Shown: in pieces, positions 16,898-25,383 of the stretch
Numbering within the stretch: the stretch's first letter is position 1
Layout: each line of letters opens with the position of its first letter
Position numbers and translations under genes: made by a program
The notes under the pieces: model-generated
What the model saw: only the letters and a program-made list of their open reading frames with translations
Database searches by the model: none
What the model was told of the DNA's origin: nothing
Source of the DNA: UBA2450 sp045226015
GTDB taxonomy: Bacteria > Bacillota_I > Bacilli_A > RFN20 > CAG-826
Direction of reading: 5' to 3'
DNA length: 64,000 nt
Assembly: GCA_045226015.1 (NCBI GenBank)
Contig: JBGVBY010000003.1
Location: 10,430-74,429 of the forward strand

Positions 16898-17682
16898 TGT
16901 GGCACTTTCTTAGAGCGTTATTTCTTATTTTGCCAACCCTAATCTATGATTTTTTTGCGTGGATAATTAAATACTCTAATCATCCAGAAAAATATCCAAT
17001 CGATATAAGATATCGAAGAACAAGAAAACTTATTAGAAAAGCTAATTGTTTACTTAGGTTTGATTTCCACGTTGAAGGCTTAGAAAACGTTCCAAATGAA
17101 ACGTGCTGTTTTTACGCTAACCATTTAGCGGCGGTTGATCCACTTTTATTACTTGAAGTTTTAGATAAACCAACTGCCTTTTTAGGCAAAGTAGAAATCA
17201 AAAAAATTCCAGTAGTGGGACGTATTTTTAGTGGTATTAATGGTCTATTCTTAGATAGAGATGACCTTAAACAACAGCTTAGAATCATGATGAAAGTTGA
17301 AGCTTCTTTAAAGAATAATGACTGCAACTGGGTTATTTATCCAGAAGGAACAAGAAACAAGGATCCAATGAAAACCCTTATTCCTTTCCACCACGGAACC
17401 TTTAGAGCAGCAATGAAGGCTAAAGTCCCATTAGTACCTGTCGTGGAATATGGTTCTTTTAGAGCGTTAAACTTAAAACACTCTTACAAACGATATCCTA
17501 CATTCATTAAGTTCTTAAAACCAATTTATCCAAATGAATATGAGAACTTATCGACTACTGATGTTGCGATATTGATTCAAAGTAGAATTCAAAAAGAAAT
17601 CAGCTTTATAGCAAAACCATACGATCATAAAGTTATGAGCGAACTCGGTGATAAATATTATCGTTTTAATAAAATTAAATAA
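16897..17682 (+). CDS. plsC: 1-acyl-sn-glycerol-3-phosphate acyltransferase
   Basis: 261 residues. An N-terminal hydrophobic segment (LRALFLILPTLIYDFFAWII) anchors it to the membrane. The acyltransferase HxxxxD motif is HLAAVD (His76-Asp81), the glycerophosphate site is YPEGTRNKD, and the VPLVPVVEYG block follows. It acylates lysophosphatidic acid to phosphatidic acid. The start overlaps the pulA stop (TAATG). Its stop codon directly abuts the stop of the convergent methyltransferase gene with no base between, and I see no hairpin there. Confidence 0.93.
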   Translation: MWHFLRALFLILPTLIYDFFAWIIKYSNHPEKYPIDIRYRRTRKLIRKANCLLRFDFHVEGLENVPNETCCFYANHLAAVDPLLLLEVLDKPTAFLGKVEIKKIPVVGRIFSGINGLFLDRDDLKQQLRIMMKVEASLKNNDCNWVIYPEGTRNKDPMKTLIPFHHGTFRAAMKAKVPLVPVVEYGSFRALNLKHSYKRYPTFIKFLKPIYPNEYENLSTTDVAILIQSRIQKEISFIAKPYDHKVMSELGDKYYRFNKIK

Positions 17683-18966
17683 TTAGAATCTTTTTCTTAA
17701 TCCCTTAGGATAATTGTTCTTAATAACTCTGCCGTCAGTCTTAGCAATATCTACTGCGGCTTTTTTATATGTTAATAGGACCATACCTTTATATTCATTA
17801 GGTTTAGCTAGTTGATTTCCTTCTAGATACTTTTTAACCTCTTCTAAACTTAGTGCAATCTTATCTATGTTAGTAGATTCATCTAAAGTTCTAGCGTAGT
17901 GGAGATTGTATTTGAAGATGTCTTTTTTAAGCTCCCCAACCTTAACTCCATATCGGACCACTCTTAAGTTTTTAGTGTCTATCTTTTTAGGTAACGCAAA
18001 CACAAAATCACCATATTTTACGATGTCGCTATTTAAGTAAGAATTGACAACATATTTGCTAAACTTGTTGATTGATTCTTCGTGCTTGTTGCTACTATTA
18101 CCTGGCTTAATTATGTGACAGATGTATTGCCCTTCACCTTGATAGTGAGTGGGCATAAGTCTTACTCCTATTTTGTTAAGAGGATTGATATATCCTCCTT
18201 CAAAACTAAGTTCTTTTATTTGAGCGTCGCTATTATCTAATAGATAACTAACGACGTCTTCGTCTTCTTCTTTTGAGTAAGAGCAAGTGGAGTAAGATAA
18301 TAGTCCACCTGGTTTAAGCATTTGATAAGCAATTATAATTAATTGTTTTTGAATTTCACTGAATTTATAAACTTTGTTTATAGACCAGTCTTCTTTATAG
18401 ATATCCCCTTTTCTAAACATTCCACTTCCAGAACAAGGTGCGTCTAATATAATCTTATCGAATGTGTTTAAGTATTTTTGATAAATCAAAGAAAAGTCGT
18501 TATTTGTGACTAATAAGTTTCTTAAACCTAGTCTTTCCGCATTGTTAGTGATGATGCTACTTCTACTAGATGAGATATCGTTTGAGATAATGACTCCCTT
18601 TCCGTTCATTTTTAATGACGCTTGAACACTTTTTCCTCCAGGAGCAGCACACATATCGAGCACAAAATCGTCTTCTTTGAAGTCGATTAAAGAAGAAACG
18701 AGCATTGCGCTTGGTTCTTGTAGATAATAAAACCCAAGCTCGTGATATAAGTGCTTTCCTAATTGATATTCATTCTTATCGTAGAGATAAGCATTCTTAA
18801 TTAGTGGATGTTTTTTAACATGTGGGAATTCTTTTACGAATTCTTCGTTACTAATCTTATTTGTGTTAAGTAACACCGCGTGAGAATCCTCTTCCGAAAA
18901 AGAGTTAATCAAGCGATCAACTTCTTCGCTAGGAAGACTATTTTTTAAGTGTTCAACAAAATCCAT
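17683..18966 (-). CDS. rsmF: RsmB/RsmF-type rRNA (cytosine-C5) methyltransferase
   Basis: 427 residues from the ATG at 18964-18966 (MDFVEHLKN). A longer reading from 19011 would cross the -10 box and is rejected. SAM motif I is DMCAAPGGKS, motif IV DAPCSGSGMFRKG and motif VI SYSTCSYSKEEDE. The two Cys are the catalytic and release residues of m5C methyltransferases. The C-terminal half carries an RsmF-like region and a PUA-type tail ending KNNYPKGLRKRF. TATAAT lies 6 bases before the ATG with no Shine-Dalgarno, which suggests a leaderless mRNA. It is divergent from pdp. The exact target base is not determined here. Confidence 0.9.
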   Translation of the reverse strand: MDFVEHLKNSLPSEEVDRLINSFSEEDSHAVLLNTNKISNEEFVKEFPHVKKHPLIKNAYLYDKNEYQLGKHLYHELGFYYLQEPSAMLVSSLIDFKEDDFVLDMCAAPGGKSVQASLKMNGKGVIISNDISSSRSSIITNNAERLGLRNLLVTNNDFSLIYQKYLNTFDKIILDAPCSGSGMFRKGDIYKEDWSINKVYKFSEIQKQLIIIAYQMLKPGGLLSYSTCSYSKEEDEDVVSYLLDNSDAQIKELSFEGGYINPLNKIGVRLMPTHYQGEGQYICHIIKPGNSSNKHEESINKFSKYVVNSYLNSDIVKYGDFVFALPKKIDTKNLRVVRYGVKVGELKKDIFKYNLHYARTLDESTNIDKIALSLEEVKKYLEGNQLAKPNEYKGMVLLTYKKAAVDIAKTDGRVIKNNYPKGLRKRF

Positions 18967-18972
18967 GTTTCT

Positions 18973-18978
18973 ATTATA
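18973..18978 (-). promoter_or_regulatory. -10 box of the rsmF-like gene (leaderless)
   Basis: Read on the minus strand, TATAAT is followed by AGAAAC and then ATG. The 6-base spacing places the expected transcription start on the A of the start codon. No strong -35 is visible. Confidence 0.55.
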
Positions 18979-18995
18979 TATGTAAGTGAAAATTA

Positions 18996-19012
18996 AATGT
19001 ATTAAATACATT
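18996..19012. promoter_or_regulatory. Perfect 17-bp palindrome in the rsmF/pdp divergent region
   Basis: AATGTATT-A-AATACATT, 8-bp arms with a one-base centre. It lies where the -35 of the minus-strand gene is expected and upstream of the pdp ribosome site (GAGG 19034-19037). A possible operator for both genes; the binding protein is unknown. Confidence 0.35.
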
Positions 19013-19046
19013 ATTTTGTGGTAACATATATGCGAGGTATTTTTAT

Positions 19047-20354
19047 ATGAGAATGGTAGATTTAATTATTAAAAAACGTGATGGTCACGAATTAACTGAT
19101 GAAGAAATCAAGTTCTGGATTGACGGTTACGTTAAAGGTGAAGTACCAGATTATCAATCTAGCGCGATGAACATGGCTATTTTCTTTAAAGGAATGACCA
19201 AAAGAGAAATCGCAACCTTAACTGATTATATGGAACATAGTGGTGAAGTCATCGACTTATCCGCGATTGAAGGTATCAAAGTTGATAAACACAGCACTGG
19301 TGGAGTCGGAGATAAAACTTCTTTAGTTTTAGGTCCAATGGTTGCTGCGGTTGGCGGTAAACTCGCTAAGATGAGTGGTAGAGGTTTAGGACATACAGGT
19401 GGAACACTTGATAAACTTGAATCAATTCCAAATATGTCTATTGCTAAAACCAAGGAAGAAATGATCGACCAAGTCAATAGAATTGGTTTAGCCATTATCG
19501 GACAAACAAGTTCACTTGTTCCTGCTGATAAGAAGTTATACGCGCTCAGAGACGTTACTGGTACAGTTGAATCTATCCCATTAATTGCCGCTAGTGTTAT
19601 GAGTAAGAAACTCGCTAGTGGAACAGACGCTATTTTACTTGATGTCACCGTAGGTGAAGGTGCATTTATGAAGAACATGGACAGCGCTAGAGAATTAGCG
19701 AGAACCATGGTCGGTATTGGTAACTCTTTAAAAAGAGATACCGTTGCGGTATTAAGTGATATGAGTGAACCTTTAGGTTTTGCAGTTGGTAATAACCTTG
19801 AAGTTAAAGAAGCCATCGCCTCTTTACATGGTAAAGGTCCAGAAGATTTAATGGAACTCTGTTATACATCAGGAAGTATTATGCTTGTTCAAGCTAAAGT
19901 CTGTAAGACTCTTGAAGAAGCTAGAGAAAAACTCCACGAAGTTATTAATAACGGTAAAGCCTTTGAGAAATTATGCTTAATGGTTGAGGCTCAAGGTGGA
20001 GATGTTTCTTATATTAGAAATCCTGAAAAATTTGAAATGTCTAAGAATATTATTGAGATTAGAAGTGAAGAAGATGGCTACATTAAAGAGATCAACGCTT
20101 TAGAAATCGGTATTAGTGCGATGAAATTAGGTGCTGGTAGAGAAACTCTTGAAGATGTTATCGATATGAGCGCCGGTATTGTCTTAGACAAGAAGATTGG
20201 TGCTAAAGTCAGTAAAGGTGATCTCTTATGCACTGTTTACACCAACAAATCAAAAGAAGAATATCTACCTGTATTAGATGAAATCAAAGCAGCGTACAAG
20301 TTCTCTAAAGAGAAAGTTGATGTTCTTCCAGTTATTAGAGAAGTTATTCGTTAA
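19047..20354 (+). CDS. pdp: Pyrimidine-nucleoside phosphorylase
   Basis: 435 residues, the usual length for Pdp/DeoA. The thymidine-phosphorylase signature is SGRGLGHTGGTLDKLES at about 112-128. An N-terminal helical domain (MVDLIIKKRDGHELTDEEI) and the phosphate-binding KHSTGGVGDKTS are present. It cleaves uridine, deoxyuridine or thymidine to base plus (deoxy)ribose-1-phosphate for salvage. GAGG lies 9 bases before ATG 19047; a second in-frame ATG at 19053 is the alternative. It overlaps dtd by one base. cdd at 51502 would feed the same salvage route. Confidence 0.95.
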   Translation: MRMVDLIIKKRDGHELTDEEIKFWIDGYVKGEVPDYQSSAMNMAIFFKGMTKREIATLTDYMEHSGEVIDLSAIEGIKVDKHSTGGVGDKTSLVLGPMVAAVGGKLAKMSGRGLGHTGGTLDKLESIPNMSIAKTKEEMIDQVNRIGLAIIGQTSSLVPADKKLYALRDVTGTVESIPLIAASVMSKKLASGTDAILLDVTVGEGAFMKNMDSARELARTMVGIGNSLKRDTVAVLSDMSEPLGFAVGNNLEVKEAIASLHGKGPEDLMELCYTSGSIMLVQAKVCKTLEEAREKLHEVINNGKAFEKLCLMVEAQGGDVSYIRNPEKFEMSKNIIEIRSEEDGYIKEINALEIGISAMKLGAGRETLEDVIDMSAGIVLDKKIGAKVSKGDLLCTVYTNKSKEEYLPVLDEIKAAYKFSKEKVDVLPVIREVIR

Positions 20355-20806
20355 TGAAAGTAATTTTACAAACAGTAAAAGAAGTACACGTTGATATATT
20401 AGGTAAAACCGTTGGAAGTATTTCTAACGGTTACCTTTTACTTGTCGGCTTTACTGATGGTGATGACAAAGAAATTGTCACTCGTATGGTTGATAAAATA
20501 TTGAAGTTAAGAGTGTTCCCTGATGATCATGGACAAATAAATTTGTCCTTGTTTGATGTTAAGGGAGGTATCCTTTCAATTAGTCAATTCACGTTATACG
20601 CGAACACGAAAGGTGGAAGAAGACCATCGTTTGTGGAAGCGATGCGTCCTCATGAAGCAGAAGTTCTTTATGACTTCTTTAATTCTGAGCTTGAACACCT
20701 TTCTGGATTACAAATATCGACAGGTGTGTTTGGCGCAGATATGAAAGTCCATTCTATCAATGACGGACCTTTCACTTTGGTGCTTGATAGTAAGGAACTA
20801 TTCTAA
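20354..20806 (+). CDS. dtd: D-aminoacyl-tRNA deacylase
   Basis: 150 residues, normal for DTD. The key motifs are both present: SISQFTLYA in the middle, and the Gly-cisPro motif NDGPFTLVL at the C-terminus, which excludes L-amino acids from the site. It removes D-amino acids from mischarged tRNAs. Start and stop both overlap neighbours by one base (TAATG), giving a tight pdp-dtd-mnmA unit. relA, the usual dtd neighbour in Bacillus, is not here. Confidence 0.95.
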   Translation: MKVILQTVKEVHVDILGKTVGSISNGYLLLVGFTDGDDKEIVTRMVDKILKLRVFPDDHGQINLSLFDVKGGILSISQFTLYANTKGGRRPSFVEAMRPHEAEVLYDFFNSELEHLSGLQISTGVFGADMKVHSINDGPFTLVLDSKELF

Positions 20807-21936
20807 TGAAAGTATTAGTTGGTCTTTCTGGTGGTGTCGATAGCGCAGTTGCAGCCTATCTTCTTAAGAAGAGTGGCTACGGTGTGACTGCTTGTTTTAT
20901 GCGTAACTGGGATTCACTTGCTAATAACGATTACTTAGGAAACCCAAATATCAATAACTCTCAATGTCCTCAAGAAAAAGACTATGATGACGCGGTTAAT
21001 GTTGCTAAAAAACTTGGAATTGAGTTACTCAGAATTGATTTCGTTAAAGAATATTGGGATGATGTTTTTTCTTATCTCATTAGAGAATATGAAGTAGGGA
21101 GAACCCCTAATCCTGATATATTTTGTAATAAATATATCAAATTTGATGCTTTCTTAAAGTTCGCTAAAGAAAAAGGCTTTGACATGATAGCTATGGGGCA
21201 TTACGCAAAACGCGTTGATAAAGACGGCGTTGCTTATCTTTGTAAGTCGTACGATCAAAACAAGGATCAAACCTATTTCTTATCACAAATCAGTCAAGAG
21301 CAACTCGCTTTCTCCTTATTCCCATTAGGAGATATCGATAAGAGCGAAGTGAGAAAGATCGCTCATGAATTGGATTTAGAAATCGCTGATAAAAAAGATT
21401 CTACCGGAGTGTGTTTTATTGGTGAGAGAAACTTCAAAGAATTCTTAAAGAACTATATTCCTGCTAAAAAAGGAAACATTGTTGATATTGATTCTAGTAA
21501 GGTTATAGGCACTCATGAAGGTGTGATGTATTACACAATTGGTCAAAGAAAAGGACTTGGTATTGGAGGTATTGCTAATACTGAGGCTAAAGGCTGGTTT
21601 GTAGTTAAAAAAGATATCAAGAAAAATATCCTTTATGTCGCTAGTGGAAGCGAGAATGATCGCCTCAATAGTGATAGCTGTTATGTCACTAATTTAAATT
21701 TCATCAGTGGCAAGCCAAAAGACGGTGAACACATCAATGTTAAATTTAGATATCGTCAAAAGGATAACGGAGTAACGATCCACTTTGTTAGTGAAGATAA
21801 AGTCTTATTAAAATTTGATGAACCGTATAAAGCGGTTACTCCTGGCCAAGCAGCGGTTTTCTATCTAGGAGACATCTGTTTAGGTGGAGGTTTAATTGAT
21901 TCCACATATTATAAAGGAAATCGAACAGATTTATAA
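20806..21936 (+). CDS. mnmA: tRNA 2-thiouridine(34) synthase MnmA
   Basis: 376 residues. The N-terminal PP-loop is GLSGGVDSAVAAYLL. The first catalytic Cys lies in TPNPDIFCNKYIKF and the persulfide Cys in STGVCFIGERNF. C-terminal barrels include IGQRKGLGIGG and the closing LGGGLI. It thiolates U34 of the Lys, Glu and Gln tRNAs using sulfur from a cysteine desulfurase that is not in this window. It ends a three-gene unit and is followed by a bidirectional terminator. Confidence 0.96.
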   Translation: MKVLVGLSGGVDSAVAAYLLKKSGYGVTACFMRNWDSLANNDYLGNPNINNSQCPQEKDYDDAVNVAKKLGIELLRIDFVKEYWDDVFSYLIREYEVGRTPNPDIFCNKYIKFDAFLKFAKEKGFDMIAMGHYAKRVDKDGVAYLCKSYDQNKDQTYFLSQISQEQLAFSLFPLGDIDKSEVRKIAHELDLEIADKKDSTGVCFIGERNFKEFLKNYIPAKKGNIVDIDSSKVIGTHEGVMYYTIGQRKGLGIGGIANTEAKGWFVVKKDIKKNILYVASGSENDRLNSDSCYVTNLNFISGKPKDGEHINVKFRYRQKDNGVTIHFVSEDKVLLKFDEPYKAVTPGQAAVFYLGDICLGGGLIDSTYYKGNRTDL

Positions 21937-21940
21937 AAAT

Positions 21941-21960
21941 AAAAGGCCATAGGCCTTTTT
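21941..21960. terminator. Bidirectional terminator mnmA / GNAT gene
   Basis: AAAAGGCC (21941-21948) pairs with GGCCTTTT (21952-21959) around ATA, with Ts after it on the plus strand and A/T-rich flanks on both sides. It lies between converging genes and overlaps the minus-strand stop codon. Confidence 0.85.
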
Positions 21961-22501
21961 ATTTAACTTCATGTATGTTTTTCAATACCTCTTTTCCAAA
22001 TAATGTGAGATATAAATCTTCATATTCTTGGTATGAAATTTTGTGTTTGCCTCTATAGCAAGTATCGTAAACAACTCCATATTCAAATGTCTTTAAGTTG
22101 TTGTCTATAAAGCCGTTACAATTATAGAATTTTTTTCTCCTCTTTCTTAGCTCAATATCATCATATTTATCATCAATTTCTTCATAACAAATCAGGATGT
22201 TTTTGTCTTTAAATCTTTCCTTAATGCTATCTAAGATTTTGCTGCCATAACCTTGGTTTCTTTTTGATGGGCTGACCGCTAAGAAAAAGAGGTATAACAA
22301 ATCACGATTATAGGTTAATAATGTAAACCCTATAAATTCATCCTTTTCTGTATAATAAACTTCGATATCTGCAGAGTCTTTCTTACCAATTTGATAAAAG
22401 ATATTTACTGGAGGTCTTTCTTCTTCCGGAAAGGCATCGATGTATAAAGGAGTAACATCCTTTTTGATTGATTTATCACTTTTGTAATTTATTATTTTCA
22501 T
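21959..22501 (-). CDS. GNAT-family N-acetyltransferase
   Basis: 180 residues. The central acetyl-CoA-binding block is FFLAVSPSKRNQGYGSKIL, with the R/Q-x-x-G-x-G loop (RNQGYG). Flanking strands FIGFTLLTYNRDLLYLF and the later RRKKFYNCNGF follow the GNAT fold. The substrate is not evident. The minus strand has TAAAAT 7 bases before the ATG and no Shine-Dalgarno. The first part (YIDAFPEEERPPVNIF) resembles GNAT proteins of gut Firmicutes, as I recall. It stands alone between convergent mnmA and the divergent redox operon. Confidence 0.8.
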   Translation of the reverse strand: MKIINYKSDKSIKKDVTPLYIDAFPEEERPPVNIFYQIGKKDSADIEVYYTEKDEFIGFTLLTYNRDLLYLFFLAVSPSKRNQGYGSKILDSIKERFKDKNILICYEEIDDKYDDIELRKRRKKFYNCNGFIDNNLKTFEYGVVYDTCYRGKHKISYQEYEDLYLTLFGKEVLKNIHEVK

Positions 22502-22588
22502 TACTGTAATTTTAAATCGTTCAACTTTTAATAAAAAGTTATTTCTTAAAGCAATCTAATTTGAGATAATAGCAATGAGGTATCACAT

Positions 22589-23095
22589 ATGAAGACATTA
22601 GTTGTTTATTTCTCTCGTGTCGGAGAGAATAGTGTTAATGGTGAAGTAAGTATTATTGAAAAAGGCTTTACTGAAACACTAGCAGAAAACATCGCTTCTA
22701 GAACCGGAGCGGATTTATTCAAATTAGAACCAGAGATTCCTTATCCAACTTCTTATGAAGAATGTGTTAAAAGAAGCAGAATTGAGGATCAATATAATGA
22801 AAAGGTTCCTTACTTACATCCTCTTTCATCTTTAGATGAATATGATGTGATTTATTTAGGATTCCCATGCTGGTGGAGAACTTATCCACGTATTGTTGCT
22901 TCCTTTATTAGAGACCATTCTTGGGTTGGCAAAGTTGTCTATCCATTCGCCACTAATGAAGAAGGTGCTTTAGGCATGGCAGAACTTGAACTAAAAGGCG
23001 CTCTTAAAGGCGCAATCATTAAGAAAGGATTTGCCTGTAAGGGAAGTGAAGTTAATAACGTTAACGACAAACTCGATGCTTGGGTAGGTAAATAA
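22589..23095 (+). CDS. Flavodoxin
   Basis: 168 residues. It opens MKTLVVYFSRVGEN, the FMN phosphate loop region of long-type flavodoxins of the Flavodoxin_4 kind. YLGFPCWWRTYP forms the second FMN loop with two aromatic residues, and VVYPFATNEEG the third. It is a low-potential electron carrier or flavodoxin-like reductase. GAGG lies before the ATG. Only 2 bases separate it from the flavodiiron gene, so it probably serves that protein as electron donor (inference). In the 87-bp gap to the divergent GNAT gene, GATAAT precedes the start but no good -35 is seen. Confidence 0.88.
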   Translation: MKTLVVYFSRVGENSVNGEVSIIEKGFTETLAENIASRTGADLFKLEPEIPYPTSYEECVKRSRIEDQYNEKVPYLHPLSSLDEYDVIYLGFPCWWRTYPRIVASFIRDHSWVGKVVYPFATNEEGALGMAELELKGALKGAIIKKGFACKGSEVNNVNDKLDAWVGK

Positions 23096-23097
23096 TC

Positions 23098-24897
23098 ATG
23101 AAAAAAGTAACAAATGATATCTTCTACGTTGGTGTTAACGACCATCAAGTAGACTTATTTGAAGGACAATATATTGTTCCTAATGGTATGGCGTATAACT
23201 CATACGTCATCAAAGATGACTTAATCGCCATTATGGATACAGTTGACGCTCATTTTACTGATGAGTGGCTCAAAAACATTAAAGAAGTGCTCGGAAAAGA
23301 TAAACCAACATATTTAATCGTTCAACATATGGAACCTGACCACTCTGCAAACATCATGAATCTTATTAAGGAATATCCTGATGTATTTGTAGTAGGGAAT
23401 ACAAAAACCTTTAAGATGATGGAACAATTCTTCCACGAAGAAATCAAACACAAATTAGTGGTCAACGAAGGTGATACTCTTAACTTAGGTAAACATGTCT
23501 TACATTTCGTCTTTGCACCTATGGTGCACTGGCCAGAAGTCATGGTCACTTATGACGAAAATGATAAGGTACTTTTCTCCGCTGATGGATTCGGTAAATT
23601 CGGAGCGTTAGACGTTGAAGAAGACTGGGCGTGTGAAGCTAGAAGATATTATATCGGTATCGTTGGTAAATACGGCGCTCAAGTCCAAGCTTTACTTAAG
23701 AAAGCTAGTGCGTTAGATATTCAAATCATTTGTCCATTACATGGACCAATCTTAGACAAAGATTTAGGTTATTATTTGAACCTTTATGATATTTGGAGTT
23801 CTTATAAAACCGAAACTGAAGGTGTTGCCATTTTCTATACCTCAGTTTATGGTCACACTAAAGTGGCAGCCGAACTTCTTAAAGAAGAATTGCTTAAAAA
23901 CGGCACACCTAAAGTTGCTCTTAACGATTTAGCTCGTGAAGATATGGCGGAGTGTGTTGAAGATGCCTTTAGATATGGAAAGATTGTCTTAGCAACAACT
24001 ACCTATAACGCTGGTATTTTCCCATTCATGGAAACATTTATCGCTCACTTAGTGGAACGTAATTTCCAAAACAAAAAAATTGGTTTAATTGAAAACGGTA
24101 CCTGGGCTCCAATGGCGGCTAAGGTAATGAGTGATAAACTCGCTAATAGTAAGAATGTGACTATTTTAAGCCCAGTCGTGAAGATTTTATCTTCACTCAC
24201 TGAAGAAAACAAAGAACAAATCAAAGCTTTAGCAGACGCTTTAAGCGAAGAATATAAAGCTAAAAAAGAGATTGTTGAAGAAGTTAAACCAGAGATTGAT
24301 TCTAAGGCTTTATTCAAAATTGGATACGGTTTATACGTTGTCACTTCTAGAGATGGAAATAAGGATAATGGTTTAATTGTTAACACAGTTACCCAATTAA
24401 CCGATACTCCTCTTAGAGTAGCGGTCAACATCAATAAACTTAATTATTCTCATGACTTAATCAAAAAGACTGGAGTTCTTAACGTTAACTGTTTAAATAT
24501 TGAGGCTCCATTCAGTGTTTTCCAAGAATACGGATTTGTTTCTGGAAAAGATAAAAACAAATTTGAAGGTAAAGAAATTGTTAGAAGCGCTAACGGAGTA
24601 GCGGTGTTAACTCAATTCGTTAATTCGGTTATTTCCTTAAAGGTTGATCAATATGTTGATTTAGGTACACACGGAATGTTTATTTGTTCCGTTACTGAAT
24701 CTAAGGTCATCAACAATGTTGAAACAATGACTTATAATTATTACCAAGCTAACGTCAAACCAAAACCACAAACCGAAAAGAAGAAGGGTTATGTTTGTAA
24801 AGTGTGCGGATATGTCTATGAAGGGGATGAACTCCCAGAAGATATCATTTGCCCATTATGTAAACATGGCGCTGCTGATTTCGAAGAAATAAAATAA
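23098..24897 (+). CDS. Flavodiiron protein fused to flavin reductase and rubredoxin domains
   Basis: 599 residues with four domains. A metallo-beta-lactamase diiron core (1-240) has H77-x-E79-x-D81-H82 and further ligands in MVHWPE, SADGFG and CPLHGP, so the full diiron set is present. A flavodoxin domain starts at about 242 (VAIFYTSVYGHT). A flavin-reductase-like domain covers about 400-560 (ALFKIGYGLYVVTSRDGN). A C-terminal rubredoxin (about 565-599) has CKVCGYVYEG and CPLCKHGAADFEE. Flavodiiron proteins reduce O2 to water and/or NO to N2O in the cytoplasm of anaerobes. Having reductase and rubredoxin in one chain suggests a self-contained electron path. A separate rubredoxin follows 10 bases later. 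Confidence 0.95.
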   Translation: MKKVTNDIFYVGVNDHQVDLFEGQYIVPNGMAYNSYVIKDDLIAIMDTVDAHFTDEWLKNIKEVLGKDKPTYLIVQHMEPDHSANIMNLIKEYPDVFVVGNTKTFKMMEQFFHEEIKHKLVVNEGDTLNLGKHVLHFVFAPMVHWPEVMVTYDENDKVLFSADGFGKFGALDVEEDWACEARRYYIGIVGKYGAQVQALLKKASALDIQIICPLHGPILDKDLGYYLNLYDIWSSYKTETEGVAIFYTSVYGHTKVAAELLKEELLKNGTPKVALNDLAREDMAECVEDAFRYGKIVLATTTYNAGIFPFMETFIAHLVERNFQNKKIGLIENGTWAPMAAKVMSDKLANSKNVTILSPVVKILSSLTEENKEQIKALADALSEEYKAKKEIVEEVKPEIDSKALFKIGYGLYVVTSRDGNKDNGLIVNTVTQLTDTPLRVAVNINKLNYSHDLIKKTGVLNVNCLNIEAPFSVFQEYGFVSGKDKNKFEGKEIVRSANGVAVLTQFVNSVISLKVDQYVDLGTHGMFICSVTESKVINNVETMTYNYYQANVKPKPQTEKKKGYVCKVCGYVYEGDELPEDIICPLCKHGAADFEEIK

Positions 24898-24907
24898 GGA
24901 GAAAATT

Positions 24908-25063
24908 ATGAGATACGTTTGTCCTCAATGTGGGTTCGTCTATGACGAAGACGAAGGCGATCCAGCAAATGGTATTGCCCCAGGAACTAAATTTGAAGAT
25001 CTTCCAGAATCTTATTTGTGCCCATGGTGTGGTGCACCAAAAGACGTTTTTGAAGAAGAATAA
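24908..25063 (+). CDS. Rubredoxin
   Basis: 51 residues (MRYVCPQCGFVYDEDEG at the start). Two Cys pairs bind one iron: CPQCG and CPWCGAPKDVFEE. The spacing and the GAPKD tail are classic for small rubredoxins. AAGGAG lies 7-8 bases before the ATG. It completes the flavodoxin-flavodiiron-rubredoxin unit and probably carries electrons from an NADH:rubredoxin reductase encoded elsewhere. It differs from the rubredoxin domain of the upstream protein by having the longer loop between the Cys pairs. A terminator follows. Confidence 0.95.
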   Translation: MRYVCPQCGFVYDEDEGDPANGIAPGTKFEDLPESYLCPWCGAPKDVFEEE

Positions 25064-25085
25064 TATTAAAATAATTACGGAAATT

Positions 25086-25109
25086 GACCTACCTATGTAG
25101 GTCTTTTTT
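25086..25109 (+). terminator. Intrinsic terminator after rubredoxin
   Basis: GACCTAC (25086-25092) pairs with GTAGGTC (25097-25103) around CTAT, followed by six Ts. Confidence 0.92.
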
Positions 25110-25154
25110 CATAATGCTGTTGAATATTTTTAATACTAAATGTATTATAATTTC

Positions 25155-25361
25155 CGTTGAGGGAACTAAGTTTATTGTTTCTATTCTAAGAGAACGCTAG
25201 TTGGTGAGAAAGCGTAATAGAAAATAAATGTGCCACTCCCTGTCACGTGGGTAATGCCACCGTTAAGTTGACGAAATAACTATAATTAAGAGCCAATTCT
25301 GAAATAGAGTTGGAAATAGGATGGTATCGCGGCTATGTTCGTTCCTATAATGGAACGTTTT
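25155..25361 (+). promoter_or_regulatory. T-box riboswitch (tRNA-Ala) controlling alaS
   Basis: The leader begins after a TATAAT at 25146-25151. AGGGA near 25157 pairs with TCCCT near 25237-25241 to close Stem I. The GCC at 25232-25234, just above that helix and followed by A, is an alanine specifier. The conserved T-box sequence GGATGGTATCGCGG is at 25319-25332; its TGGT (25322-25325) matches the ACCA end of tRNA-Ala. The terminator pairs CGTTCC (25340-25345) with GGAACG (25352-25357) and ends in TTTT. Uncharged tRNA-Ala should stabilise the antiterminator and raise alaS expression. With the upstream gap this accounts for the 320 bases without a gene. Confidence 0.92.
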
Positions 25362-25383
25362 CTTATATTTGGAGGAAAAAATT

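Noticed and set aside
19226..19816. 196-codon minus-strand ORF inside pdp
   Set aside because: pdp is unmistakable on the plus strand; the antisense ORF is low-complexity Ser/Leu and has no context.
25256..25258. Second GCC in the alaS leader as T-box specifier
   Set aside because: It lies after the Stem I closing helix; the GCC at 25232-25234 sits just above that helix and fits better.
25369..25383. TTG start for alaS
   Set aside because: It overlaps its own Shine-Dalgarno GGAGG; ATG 25384 is correctly spaced.
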